Shown: one piece after another, positions 11,986-23,383 of the stretch
How the letters are laid out: each line of letters starts with the position of its first letter
How positions within the stretch are numbered: the stretch's first letter is position 1
DNA from: Drosophila miranda
Taxonomy: Eukaryota > Arthropoda > Insecta > Diptera > Drosophilidae
DNA: 64,000 nt
Direction: 5' to 3'
Assembly: GCF_003369915.1 (NCBI RefSeq)
Contig: NW_022881603.1
Span: 32,175,522 to 32,239,521 of the forward strand
Position numbers and translations under genes: made by a program
The notes under the pieces: generated by a model
The model's database searches: none
What the model saw: only the letters and a program-made list of their open reading frames with translations
What the model was told of the DNA's origin: nothing

Positions 11986-14181
11986 TGATTAGTAGATATT
12001 TTTCCTTTCTTTCCGTTTCATTCTACGGAATCCAACGAAGCTCGCCTCCCCGGGCAGAAATGCATTCCTACCGACCGAGGGGCGCTGCCACATTACGCGG
12101 CATCAAAACCCACAGCAACAGCAGCATCATAGAGCCAAAGCCCATTCTCCTTGGGTTTACTCCTTGGTTTGGTTGCTCTCTTGCTGGTTTGCCGGGGGGA
12201 GGATGGGAAGAAGGGAAAAAGGGGGCGGCACACTTCATTAATCAACCGATGCCCTGCCACATATGGTATATCTGTATACTGTACAATAAGTTTCTGACAA
12301 ATTTTTATCATTTACAGCAATAAAATAAACACCATAAAAAAAAAACAGAAACAAAAGCGAAACGAAATTGAATTGCAGCAGCAGCAGAGGAGGGGCAATT
12401 GATAAAAATTGAAAATTAAATCACTCGAATAGCGACATTTAAAGGGGGGGTTTTTTGGTGCTGGTATCATCTCCTTTTGTAGCATGGCAACTGTTGCTGG
12501 TGGCGCCCCAGTTCTCGGACTGGCTTCTGTTTCGATTCGGTTCTGGTTCATAACCATAATTGGGGCCAAAACCAAACAAATTATATTTGTATATATTTTT
12601 CGTGTATTTCTTTTGGGCATACACTCAGTCAATCCTTTTCAGCCACAAAAAACAAGCTGCTCTTGAGCTCCAAACACACTTTTCATTATGGTTTATGCGT
12701 TTACTGGCCTGCCTTATATGAGCATGCTGGCGACTGGAGGCTGCTGCTGCTGCTGGAACGTGATAAGCTGCAAACAGACTTAAGGCATTTATACGGATAC
12801 CTCCTATGTATATTTCTCGGTACTAAACATAATCAGGGGGAGCACTCCACATACGATATGCTGATTCTGATGAATGTTCCTCCAGAAGAACCTTAAGAGA
12901 GGGAGGGTGCGATCTTGGCTAGAACTGCTGCTTCTTACCAAATTGAAGAGGCAACCAATGTTTGTGTAGCTGGTAATAATAATTATGATTACAATTGCCA
13001 TAAATAGACGCTGATGAAGGTACCTACAACTGAATCATCAGTGGAATCGAAGGGAATTCATTCGTGCCGTTCGTTTGATTAGAAACTAGTTCAGACATTG
13101 GGCTTTGCTCCTCTCCTCTCCTCTCCTCTCCTATCCTCTGGTGGTGGCGTGTCTGTGTCAACAGCACGAGGTGGTATTTACGAGGTGGAGAGAGGGTTTT
13201 CTTATCAGCTGCCCCCGATAACAGATACCAAGAAAAGTACAAACTGGAAACACACACAATTAATAATACTTTGGGCACAACTTTGCATTCGTTCTAGGAA
13301 ATATATCCATAGTTTTTTTTATTGTTTTTTTTCTTCTTTTTTGGCACTACCTTTTTTAGGGCAAAATATTTACTATATATATTTTTGAATTATTTATTTA
13401 TGAACCTTCTTTATTTTCATGTCCTATTACACACACACACACACACACACACGCAATATATTTACACGCACAAACACAAACACTCGTTGTACATTTTTCG
13501 ACTTTGATGAATAACCGATGAATACCCGAAAAAAAAAACACACCAAAAAAACCCCCGAAACAAAACAGGTGCCGAATCCTGCCATTCTGATTGTAAGTAT
13601 TTCCAAATCCAAAACCAAATCCAAGACTAAACGAAAGGTGGATGGAACATGGATGCCATATTAACCCCTATATGTTTTGTTGACCCTCTCCTCTCTTTCG
13701 TTATCTATTACGTTTAACCCAATTTTAATGTTTCTATTCCCAAAAATGCGCGCTTTTTATTTGTTCTCCCAATGAGGGGACTGGTTTCTCCCACTTCTCC
13801 ATATTTTATTTCTAATTCATTTATGTATGTTTTGATGATGCATTTCCTCTCACAAAAGAGTTCCAAGGGGCTCTATGCTCTGTTTTCCCATTTCCTTATC
13901 GTATTATTTCTCCTGCTCAAGACCACACATACACTCATCTGTTTAAAATTATCTCTCTGCTCACTGCTCTCTCCTCTTGCCCTCCATTCCATGCCACGCA
14001 TTTTTAGAGTAGTCAAGAGGCATTTTCGGTAAAGTATGCTCTACTGTTTGTCCCGTGCTCAGTACAATTTTTAGTGTAGTCTTTTGCTTGCTTTCCGTAG
14101 ATTAATCCTTAGAGAACTGCATGTGGTTGTCCTTGTCCATTGTTTGTTGCATGTTTTCTGTGTTCATATGTACATTGTGCT
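11986..14181. other. Region with no recognisable gene
   Basis: I see no supported coding exon on either strand in this 2.2 kb. It contains simple repeats: (CTCTC)n at about 13109-13137 and (CA)n at 13431-13452. It also has T-rich and A-rich tracts around 12330-12360 and 13312-13345. The open stretches have no family motif and poor codon use. It could be an old zip intron or unrelated flanking DNA. None of the missing zip motor exons (for example the P-loop GESGAGKT) is found here. Confidence 0.6.
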
Positions 14182-15277
14182 TTTTATACCCGATACTCAA
14201 AATGAGTATTGGGGTATATTAGATTTGTGGTAAAAGTGGATGTGTGTAACGTCCAGAAGGAATCGTTTCCGACCCCATAAAGTATATATATTCTTGATCA
14301 GCATCAATAGCAGAGTCGATTGAGCCCTGTCTGTCTGTCCGTCTGTCCGTCCCCTTCAGCGCCTAGTTCTCAAAGACTATAAGCGCTAGAGCAACGATGT
14401 TTTGGATCCAGACTTCTGTGATATGTCACTGCAACAAAAATATTTAAAAACTTCGCCCCGCCCACTTCCGCCCCCACAAAGGACGAAAATCTGTGGCATC
14501 CACAATTTTAAAGATATGGGAAAACCAAAAACGTAGAATTGTAGAGAATGACCATATCTTTAAGACTGCGGAATCTGAATTGGATCGTATCGTTATTATA
14601 GCCAGCATCAAGAAAACAATTTCATTTTTTCTCGCCCTGTCTCTCTCTAACACACACGTAGCATAGGCGGCTTTGCTTAGAGTAAAACATTAGCGCCTAG
14701 ATCTCAGAGACTACAAAAGCTAGAGCAACCAAATTTGGTATCCACACTCCTAATATATCGGACCGAGACGAGTTTGTTTCAAAATTTCGCCACACCCCCT
14801 TCCGCCCCGCAAAGGACGAAAATCTGGGGATATTCAAAAATCTCAGAGACTATTAAGGCTAGAGTAACCAAATTTGGTATCCGCACTCCTGTTAGATCTT
14901 ACTATAAAACGTGTATCTCAAAATTTCGCCCCACCCCCTTCCGCCCACACAAAGGACGAAAATCTGTTGCATCCACAATATTGCACATTCGAGAAAACTA
15001 AAAACGCAGAATCATAGATAATGACCATATCTATCAGATTGCTGAATCTGGATCAGATCAGATCATTTTTATAGCCAATAGGAACAAATCAATTTGCAGT
15101 GGCTACGCATCGCCCGACGTCACGCTCAGACTGATTTTCTGTCTCTCTCGCACGCACTCTTTGTCGTGTCGTTTAATATTAGCGGCGTCTGCCGGAGGAG
15201 AGCCATACTGACTTAGTATCGGGTATAACCGTAGAGTTGCGGTGTCCGCAGCAACTCACAACGTTCCCCCTCGTTTT
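14182..15277 (+). mobile_element. DINE-1/Helentron-type element E1
   Basis: This is one of six copies of a 1.1-kb family. It starts tttttatacccgatactcaa and ends with gtatcgggtataac, a short hairpin (gagttgcggtgtccgcagcaactc region at about 15233-15258) and acgttccccctcg. The inverted TATACCCGATACT motifs near both ends, the terminal stem-loop and internal gtctgtccg-type microsatellite are the layout described for DINE-1/HINE elements (non-autonomous Helentrons). There is no coding capacity. I orient the family with the hairpin end as 3'. E1 is inverted relative to E2-E6. It ends 79 bp before a zip exon. Confidence 0.8.
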
Positions 15278-17991
15278 GTGTTGCTAACCCTAGACACCGT
15301 TAGATCTCTGTAGAACAGGCAATAATCCCATTCTCTTGTGTCCTCCCGCTACTCAGGGTGAACTGGAGCAACAACTGCTGCAAGCGAATCCCATACTGGA
15401 GGCCTTTGGCAATGCCAAAACCGTCAAGAACGATAATTCATCGCGTTTCGTAAGTCACAACCACACACGTTTCGATAGAGACTCTTCCAGTAATCCTTGT
15501 ATTTGTGATCCTTTTTATGCAGGGCAAATTCATACGGATCAATTTCGATGCCTCTGGTTTCATTTCGGGCGCCAACATCGAGACGTATCTGCTGGAGAAG
15601 TCGCGGGCCATCCGCCAAGCCAAGGACGAACGTACATTCCACATCTTCTATCAGTTGCTGGCGGGCGCCTCGCCGGAGCAGCGCGAGAAGTTCATAGTCG
15701 ATGATGTCAAGTCGTATGCATTCCTGTCGAACGGCAGCCTGCCAGTGCCCGGTGTGGATGACTATGCCGAGTTCCAGGCCACCGTCAAGTCGATGAACAT
15801 CATGGGCATGACCTCGGAGGACTTCAACTCGATATTCCGTATCGTGAGCGCCGTCCTGCTGTTCGGAAGCATGAAGTTCCGGCAGGAGCGCAACAACGAC
15901 CAGGCCACGCTACCCGATAACACAGTGGCCCAGAAGATTGCCCATTTGCTCGGCCTGAGTGTGACGGACATGTCGCGGGCCTTCCTTACGCCGCGCATCA
16001 AGGTGGGCCGCGACTTTGTCACCAAGGCCCAGACCAAGGAGCAGGTGGAGTTCGCTGTGGAGGCCATTGCCAAGGCCTGCTACGAGCGGATGTTCAAGTG
16101 GCTGGTGAATCGCATCAATCGGTCGCTGGACCGCACCAAGCGGCAGGGGGCCTCCTTCATCGGCATCCTCGACATGGCTGGCTTCGAGATTTTCGAGCTC
16201 AACTCGTTCGAGCAGCTGTGCATCAACTACACGAACGAGAAGCTGCAGCAGCTCTTTAACCACACCATGTTCATTCTGGAGCAGGAGGAGTACCAGCGCG
16301 AGGGCATCGAGTGGAAGTTCATTGATTTTGGGCTCGATCTGCAGCCCACCATTGACCTGATCGACAAACCAGGCGGCATCATGGCCCTGCTCGACGAGGA
16401 GTGCTGGTTCCCCAAGGCCACCGACAAGACATTTGTCGACAAGCTCGTCTCGGCCCACTCGATGCATCCGAAGTTCATGAAGACCGACTTCCGGGGCGTG
16501 GCCGATTTTGCCATCGTACACTATGCCGGACGGGTGAACTACTCGGCGACCAAGTGGCTGATGAAGAACATGGATCCGCTGAACGAGAACATTGTGTCGC
16601 TGCTGCAGGGCTCGCAGGATCCGTTTGTGGTGAACATCTGGAAGGATGCGGAGATCGTTGGCATGGCACAGCAGGCCCTGACCGACACCCAGTTCGGGGC
16701 ACGCACCCGCAAAGGCATGTTCCGCACCGTGTCCCACTTATACAAGGAGCAGCTGACGAAGCTGATGGACACGCTGCGCAACACGAATCCCAATTTTGTG
16801 CGCTGTATCATACCGAACCACGAGAAGCGGGCCGGCAAGATCGATGCCCCCCTGGTGCTCGACCAGTTGCGTTGCAACGGCGTCCTCGAGGGCATACGCA
16901 TCTGCCGCCAAGGCTTCCCCAATCGCATACCCTTCCAGGAGTTCCGCCAGCGGTACGATCTGCTCACTCGGAACGTCATCGCCAAGGGCTTCATGGACGC
17001 CAAGAAGGCCTGCGAGAGGATGATCCAGGCGTTGGAACTCGACTCGAATCTGTTTCGAGTCGGTCAGTCGAAGATCTTCTTCCGCGCGGGCGTCCTCGCC
17101 TATCTCGAGGAGGAGCGTGACTTCAAGATCTCCGACCTAATCGTGAACTTCCAGGCGTCCTGTCGCGGCTTCCTCGCCCGCCGCAAGTACCAGAAGCGGC
17201 TCCAGCAGCTGAATGCCATCCGGATCATTCAGCGCAACTGCGCCGCCTACCTCAAGCTCCGCAACTGGCAGTGGTGGCGCCTCTACACGAAGATCAAGCC
17301 CCTGCTGGAGGTCACCAAGCAGGAGGAGAAGCTCGTCCAGAAGGAGGATGAGCTGAAGCAGGTGCGCGAGAAGCTCGACACGCTGGCCAAGAACACCCAG
17401 GAGTACGAGCGCAAGTACCAGCAGGCGCTTGTGGAGAAAACCACGCTCGCCGAACATCTGCAGGCCGAGATTGAGCTGTGCGCCGAGGCGGAGGAGTCGC
17501 GCTCGCGTCTGATGGCTCGCAAACAGGAGCTGGAGGACATGATGCAGGAGCTGGAGACGCGCGTCGAGGAGGAGGAGGAGCGTGTGTTGGCCCTGGGCGG
17601 TGAGAAGAAAAAGCTGGAGCTGCACATCCAGGACCTCGAGGAGCAGCTGGAGGAGGAAGAGGCCGCGCGCCAGAAGCTGCAGCTGGAGAAGGTCCAGTTG
17701 GACGGGAAGATCAAGAAGCACGAGGAGGATCTCGCCCTCACCGACGACCAAAACCAAAAGCTGCTCAAGGAGAAGAAGCTGCTCGAAGAGCGAGCCAACG
17801 ATCTCTCCCAGACGCTCGCCGAGGAGGAGGAGAAGGCCAAGCACCTGGCCAAACTGAAGGCCAAGCACGAGGCCACCATCGCCGAGCTCGAGGAGCGCAT
17901 GCACAAGGATCAGCAGCAGCGCCAGGAGACGGACCGCACCAAGCGAAAGGTCGAAACCGAGGTGGCGGACCTTAGGGAGCAGCTGAACGAG

Positions 17992-17994
17992 TGA
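17992..17994 (+). other. zip: Premature TGA stop in the zip rod
   Basis: The frame reads REQLNE, TGA, RSQVEELQAQ, and it stays open on both sides for hundreds of codons. D. melanogaster zip has Arg at this place, from memory of the protein. CGA to TGA is a single C-to-T change at a CpG. No frameshift occurs anywhere in this 5-kb coding stretch, so a random sequencing error is less likely than a real mutation. The following base is C, the leakiest context for stop read-through. Confidence 0.85.
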
Positions 17995-20875
17995 CGCAGC
18001 CAAGTGGAGGAGCTGCAGGCGCAGCTGTTGAAGCGCGAGGAGGAGCTCACCCAGACCATGATGCGCATTGACGAGGAGTCCGCCACCAAGGCCACCGCCC
18101 AGAAGGTCCAACGTGAACTCGAATCGCAGCTCGCCGAGATCCAGGAGGATCTCGAGGCCGAGAATGCGGCCCGCGCCAAGGCCGAGAAGGTGCGACGCGA
18201 CCTCAGCGAGGAGCTCGAAGCACTCAAGAACGAGCTTCTCGACTCCCTGGACACCACGGCCGCCCAACAAGAGCTGCGCTCCAAGCGCGAACAGGAGCTG
18301 GCCACGCTGAAGAAGTCGCTGGAGGAAGAGGGTGTGAACCACGAGGGCGTCCTTGCCGACATGCGGCACAAGCACTCGCAGGAGCTGAACGGCATCAACG
18401 ATCAGTTGGAGAACCTGCGCAAGGCCAAGTCCGTGCTGGAGAAGGCCAAGGGTACGCTGGAGGCGGAGAACGCCGATCTGGCCACCGAATTGCGCAGCGT
18501 CAACAGCTCCCGGCAGGAGAACGATCGACGACGCAAGCAGGCCGAATCCCAAATCGCAGAGCTTCAGGTGAGTGACGAAAGCAGAAGGCGGCCAAACGAT
18601 CTCTATTCTAATTCTGTTTGCAGGTGAAATTGGCCGAGATCGAACGCGCACGATCGGAATTGCAGGAGAAGTGCACAAAGCTGCAGCAGGAGGCGGAGAC
18701 TATCACCAATCAGCTGGAGGAGGCCGAGCTGAAGGCATCGGCAGCCGTCAAGTCGGCCAGCAATATGGAGTCGCAGCTGACGGAAGCGCAGCAGCAGCTG
18801 GAGGAGGAGACACGCCAGAAATTGGCCCTCAGCTCCAAGCTGCGCCAGATCGAGTCCGAGAAGGAGGCGCTGCAAGAGCAGCTCGAGGAGGATGAGGAGG
18901 CCAAGCGTAACTTTGAGCGCAAGCTGGCCGAGGTCACCGGCCAGATGCAGGAGATCAAGAAGAAGGCTGAGGAGGATGACGATCTGGCCAAGGAGCTGGA
19001 GGAGGGCAAGAAGCGGCTCAACAAGGAGATCGAGGTGTTGGAGCGACAGGTGAAGGAGCTGATTGCCCAGAACGATCGCCTGGACAAGAGCAAAAAGAAG
19101 ATCCAATCGGAGCTGGAGGATGCCACCATCGAGCTGGAGACGCAACGCACGAAGGTAGGTCCCTGGCCCTCGTCATAGTTCCTTGAAGGACTGCCTTTGC
19201 TAATCCCCAATCCCTCATAGGTGCTCGAGTTGGAGAAGAAGCAGAAGAACTTCGACAAGACCCTTGCCGAGGAGAAAGCCATATCACAGCAGATCGCCCA
19301 GGAGCGCGACACTGCAGAGCGGGAGGCGCGCGAAAAGGAGACCAAGGTGCTGTCGGTGTCCCGCGAGCTGGACGAGGCCTTCGACAAGATCGAAGATCTC
19401 GAGAACAAGCGCAAGACACTCCAGAACGAGCTAGACGACCTGGCCAACTCCCAAGGCACCGCCGACAAGAACGTCCACGAGCTTGAGAAGGCAAAGCGCG
19501 CCCTGGAGTCGCAGCTGGCCGAGCTGAAAGCACAAAACGAGGAGCTCGAGGACGACCTCCAGCTGACGGAGGATGCCAAGCTGCGTCTCGAGGTCAATAT
19601 GCAGGCCCTGCGCTCCCAGTTTGAGCGCGACCTGCTGGCCAAGGAGGAGGGGGCGGAGGAGAAGCGACGAGGACTGGTCAAACAATTGCGCGATCTGGAA
19701 GCGGAGCTCGATGAGGAGCGCAAGCAGCGAACGGCCGCCGTGGCGTCGAAGAAGAAGCTGGAGGGCGACCTCAAAGAGATCGAGACCACGATGGAGATGC
19801 ATAACAAGGTGAAGGAGGATGCCCTGAAGCACGCCAAGAAGCTGCAAGCACAAGTCAAGGATGAGCTTCGCGACGCCGAGGAGGCCAAGGCGGCCAAGGA
19901 GGAGCTGCAGGCGCAGAGCAAGGAGGCCGAGCGCAAGGTCAAGGCCTTGGAGGCAGAAGTATTTCAGCTGACCGAGGATTTGGCCAGCTCGGAGCGGGCC
20001 CGACGGGCGGCCGAAACGGAGCGCGACGAGCTTGCCGAGGAGATTGCCAACAGTTCCAGCAAGGGATCGCTGATGGTCGACGAAAAGCGGCGACTGGAGG
20101 CCCGCATTGCCACACTCGAGGAGGAGCTGGAGGAGGAGCAGTCGAATTCGGAGGTTCTGCTCGACCGCAGCCGCAAGGCGCAGCTGCAGATCGAGCAGCT
20201 GACCACCGAGCTAGCCAACGAGAAGTCCAACTCGCAGAAGAAGAAGAATGGACGTGCCCTGCTCGAGCGCCAGAACAAGGAGCTGAAGGCCAAGCTGGCC
20301 GAGATTAAGCCGGCACAACGTCCCAAGGTAAAGGCCACCATCGCCACGCTCGAGGCCAAAATCGCCAATCTGGAGGAGCAGCTGGAGAACGAGGGCAAGG
20401 AGCGACTGCTACAGCAGAAGGCCAACCGCAAGATGGACAAGAAGATCAAGGAGCTGACGATGAACATCGAAGACGAGCGGAGACATGTCGACCAGAACAA
20501 GGAGAAAATGGTAAGCAACCCGACCGTTCCTGACTGTGCGATAGTAATACTAAAGGATTCGTTTTGCTCCCACAGCTGAATAGCCGCATTAAATTGCTCA
20601 AGCGCATTCTGGACGAGACGGAGGAGGAACTGCAGAAGGAGAAGACACAGAAGCGCAAGTACCAGCGCGAGTGCGAGGATATGATTGAATCGCAGGAGGC
20701 CATGAACCGCGAGATCAACTCACTCAAAACTGAACTACGGTAGGTGCAGATCCCTGTTCGATCAAGGGTTTTGTGACGGAAGGGGGAAGTCTCTAGCGCT
20801 ATGTCTCTCTTTCGCTCTCTTCCGGGATTCAGATTCTTCCTATATTGTTTTGACATTTTATTGTTTTGGTTTAAG

Positions 20876-20966
20876 CTCCATCCAAGTGGCCGAGACCGAA
20901 AAGGCCAAGGCCTATTCGCCCAAAAAGGATGCCGCACTCATTATAAATTGTGAGGGTCTGCATTAG
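20876..20966 (+). other. zip: Candidate alternative 3'-terminal exon of zip
   Basis: Inside the last zip intron, sequence after a possible acceptor (ggtttaag at 20868-20875) continues the phase left by the exon ending at 20739. It encodes RSIQVAETEKAKAYSPKK, then DAALIINCEGLH, ending at TAG 20964-20966. Codon choice (GCC, GAG, ACC, AAG, TAT, TCG) looks coding, while the surrounding intron is AT-rich. It would replace the Gly-rich tailpiece with a different 30-residue end. I know of no such annotated isoform. The acceptor is weak, so this remains a hypothesis. Confidence 0.4.
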
Positions 20967-21473
20967 GTTTCGAATCGTTTCGCTTCTTTCTCGTAGGCGC
21001 TGTAAGTGCTGCTGGCCAAGATCCATAGTCAGATCCTCAGACCCAGTGAATGTGAACCAGAATCCACTCCAAACCAAAGAAAACCTAGCAACCACACCTC
21101 TGTGTACTTCTCTCTGCATGTTAGGAACACACCATCCAGCAAAATCATCCAACAGTGCGAACTAATGCCGTTCAAACTCCTATTTTAAATAGAACTTAGT
21201 TCGTGCAACTCCAACCTCTGTTCTGTTATTTTTGTATTCCCCCATGCACTGCACGTCTACCCAGAACCATCCTCTACTATATATTGTAAACCCTGCAACT
21301 TGTATGTCTCCCTTTCCTTTAGACGCACCGGCGGCATGGGCCTCAGCTCCAGCCGGCTCACGGGCACACCTTCATCGAAGCGCGGAGGAGGCGGTGGTGG
21401 GGGCGGCGGCGGCGGTGACGACAGCTCATCGGTGCAGGATGAATCATTAGATGGCGAGGATTTGGGCAGTTGA

Positions 21474-21805
21474 CGCGTTAATTATTAGGTCAAGATCGAG
21501 AATAGGACGGAGAAGAGATGAGCAAAATAAACGATTATATTTAATGTTTCTTTTATATAATTTCTCTGTTATTTTTTATATAAACTATTATACATACTTA
21601 AATTAAAAACGTAAACCAACAAAACCAACATTTTATAACGACAAAAAACATAAACAATGAAACAAAAAAAGCAAAAACAAAAACAATGTTGTCAAACACT
21701 CCAATTTCCCCCCAATTTAAATTTATATAAAACAACCATTAAAACATAAGAAACTTTCCCTGCATCCCTCGATTGGCTGCCGATCGGAGCAAGCATCGAA
21801 AATTA
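21474..21805 (+). other. zip: zip 3' untranslated region
   Basis: AT-rich sequence follows the zip stop codon. It has an AATAAA signal at about 21525-21531 and further A-rich tracts to about 21760. No gene is visible. It ends where element E2 begins. Confidence 0.6.
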
Positions 21806-22465
21806 ACGAGAGGGAACGTTGTGAGTTGCTGCGGACACCGCAACTCTACATTTATACCCGATACTAAGTCAGTATGGCTCTCCTCCGGCAGACGCCGCTA
21901 ATATTAAACGACACGACAAAGAGTGCGTGCGAGAGAGACAGAAAATCAGTCTGAGCGTGACGTCGGGCGCTGCGTAGCCACTGCAAATTGATTTGTTCCT
22001 ATTGGCTATAAAAATGATCCGATCTGATCCAGATTCAGGAATCTGATAGATATGGTCCTTATCTATGATTCTGCGTTTTTAGTTTTTTCGTATCTTCAAT
22101 ATTGTGGATGCCACAGATTTTCGCTCTTTGTGGGGGCGGAAGTGGGCGGGGCAAAGTTTTGAAATATTCTTGTAGCAGTGACATATCACAGAAGTCTGGA
22201 TCCAAAACATCGTTGCTCTACCTCTTATAGTCTTTGAGCACTAGGCGCTGAAGGGGACGGACAGACGGACAGACGGACGGACGGACAGACGGACGGACGG
22301 ACAGACGGACAGACAGACATGGCTCAATCGACTCGGCTATTGATGCTGATCAAGAGTATATATACTTTATGGGGTCGGAAACGATTCCTTCTGGACGTTA
22401 CACGTATCCACTTTTACCACAAATCTAATATACCTCAATACTCATTTTGAGTATCGGGTATAAAA
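21806..22465 (-). mobile_element. DINE-1/Helentron-type element E2, internally deleted
   Basis: This copy of the family is in the opposite orientation to E1. Its hairpin end (gagttgctgcggacaccgca) is on the left at about 21823. It retains the GAGAGAGACAGA motif at 21931-21942 and a long (GGAC/AGAC)n microsatellite at about 22255-22318. It ends with gagtatcgggtataaaaa. At about 660 bp it lacks roughly 450 bp of the middle present in E3-E5. It sits between the zip 3' UTR and the Cdk4 fragment, ending 31 bp before the Cdk4 exon. Confidence 0.8.
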
Positions 22466-22496
22466 AGTTCATATCTGATTTCCCCTCTTCTTGCAG

Positions 22497-23383
22497 ACTG
22501 TTCGAAGTATGCCAGTTTCTGGAGCGCGACGGACAACTAATGATTCTTCTGGTCTTTGAGCACCTGGAGCAGGATTTGTCTGACCTCATCGAACGCCTGC
22601 CCAAATCAGGCATGTCCCCCACCACAATCCAGGTGATTACGCATAATACCTTTATTAGTCAAACTGTGTAACCAAACGATCCCATCTGGCAGCGTCTGTC
22701 GCGGGAGCTCCTGACCGGCGTGGACTTTCTGCACTCGCATCGCATCATCCACCGCGATCTGAAACCGCAGAATCTGCTAGTTTCCGCTCAGGGCCATCTG
22801 AAGATTGCCGATTTTGGTCTGGCCAAAACATACAACTCCGAAATGAAGCTGACATCAGTGGTTGTTACGCTGTGGTATCGCGCTCCCGAGGTACTTCTTA
22901 TCCAGCCCTACAACAGTTCCGTGGATCTCTGGAGTGCCGCCTGCATAATCTTTGAGATGTTCAACCGGAAGGCTCTGTTCCCGTGCACATCAGAGAAGAA
23001 CCAGCTGGATCGTATATTCGAGTATGTATCGAATTAAATGTGTATCAAGTTTATATCTAAATCTCTGTTGTTTCCATCTCTCCCCTGTAGGCTGACGGGC
23101 CGACCCACAGATCAGCAATGGCCCAAAACCATCTCTGTGGCACGGGAGCATTTCCCTCACCGCCTTCCCAAGCGGCCACGTGACTTTTGCCCCAACCTGT
23201 GCGAGTTCTCCGATGACCTGTTGAATGTACCTTTGTGTGTTGCTCTCTCCGTCTGGATAAACATACTAATCTATGCCCTCCTCCATGTCCTTCATCCAGC
23301 AAATGCTGTCGTACGACATAAACATGCGCCCCTCGGCCCTGGATTGCCTAGAGCACGATTACTTCACGCAGGAGCCGCTTTAA
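22497..23383 (+). pseudogene. Cdk4: Cyclin-dependent kinase 4, last four exons only
   Basis: Cdk4 pairs with cyclin D and drives growth and G1 progression. Exons are 22497-22632, 22693-23021, 23091-23226 and 23300-23383, all in phase and free of stops, with GT-AG introns of 58-73 bp. Visible are the hinge (LVFEHLEQDLSDLIERLPKS), the catalytic loop HRIIHRDLKPQN, the magnesium motif ADFGLAKTY, and the T-loop end WYRAPEVLL. The C-lobe follows (DLWSAACIIFEMFNRKALFP, LTGRPTDQQWPKTIS), with the conserved C-terminus RPSALDCLEHDYFTQEPL. The N-lobe is absent: no Gly-rich loop, ATP-binding Lys or PISTVRE-type helix occurs upstream, where zip and element E2 lie instead. The first base of exon 22497 completes a split codon, so an upstream exon is required. 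The remaining part cannot make an active kinase. Identity is high-confidence from the C-terminal match to fly Cdk4. Confidence 0.88.

Larger units (their letters stand above)
15357..21473 (+). pseudogene. zip: zipper (non-muscle myosin II heavy chain), 3' fragment with an in-frame stop
   Basis: This actin-based motor heavy chain acts in cytokinesis and morphogenesis. Exons by GT-AG sites are 15357-15449, 15523-18567, 18624-19154, 19221-20510, 20576-20739 and 21323-21473, with phases that agree, giving 1,758 codons including the final stop. Visible parts in order are switch I split by the first intron (NDNSSRF then GKF), switch II (DMAGFEIF), the relay region ([13 protein letters not shown]), the actin-binding loop, [18 protein letters not shown], the converter ([20 protein letters not shown]), and two IQ motifs ([16 protein letters not shown] and [16 protein letters not shown]). 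The long coiled-coil rod follows, then a non-helical tail with 11 glycines and SVQDESLDGED. Missing here are the N-terminus, SH3-like domain and P-loop. The start is simply the first exon after element E1. TGA at 17992 replaces an Arg codon in the rod. Identity is certain. Pseudogene status rests on the truncation, the stop and two prolines in the rod. Confidence 0.9.

Noticed and set aside
13108..13452. Possible regulatory or satellite DNA from (CTCTC)n and (CA)n
   Set aside because: These are short ordinary microsatellites without further structure.
17137..18678. Long 513-codon Leu-rich open frame on the minus strand
   Set aside because: It is the antisense of the zip rod. The biased codons of a Glu/Lys/Leu coiled coil leave the opposite strand open. 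No independent motif.
22255..22318. GGAC/AGAC repeat considered as a CRISPR-like or tandem control array
   Set aside because: It is the internal microsatellite of the DINE-like family, present in other copies at the same place, with no spacers.
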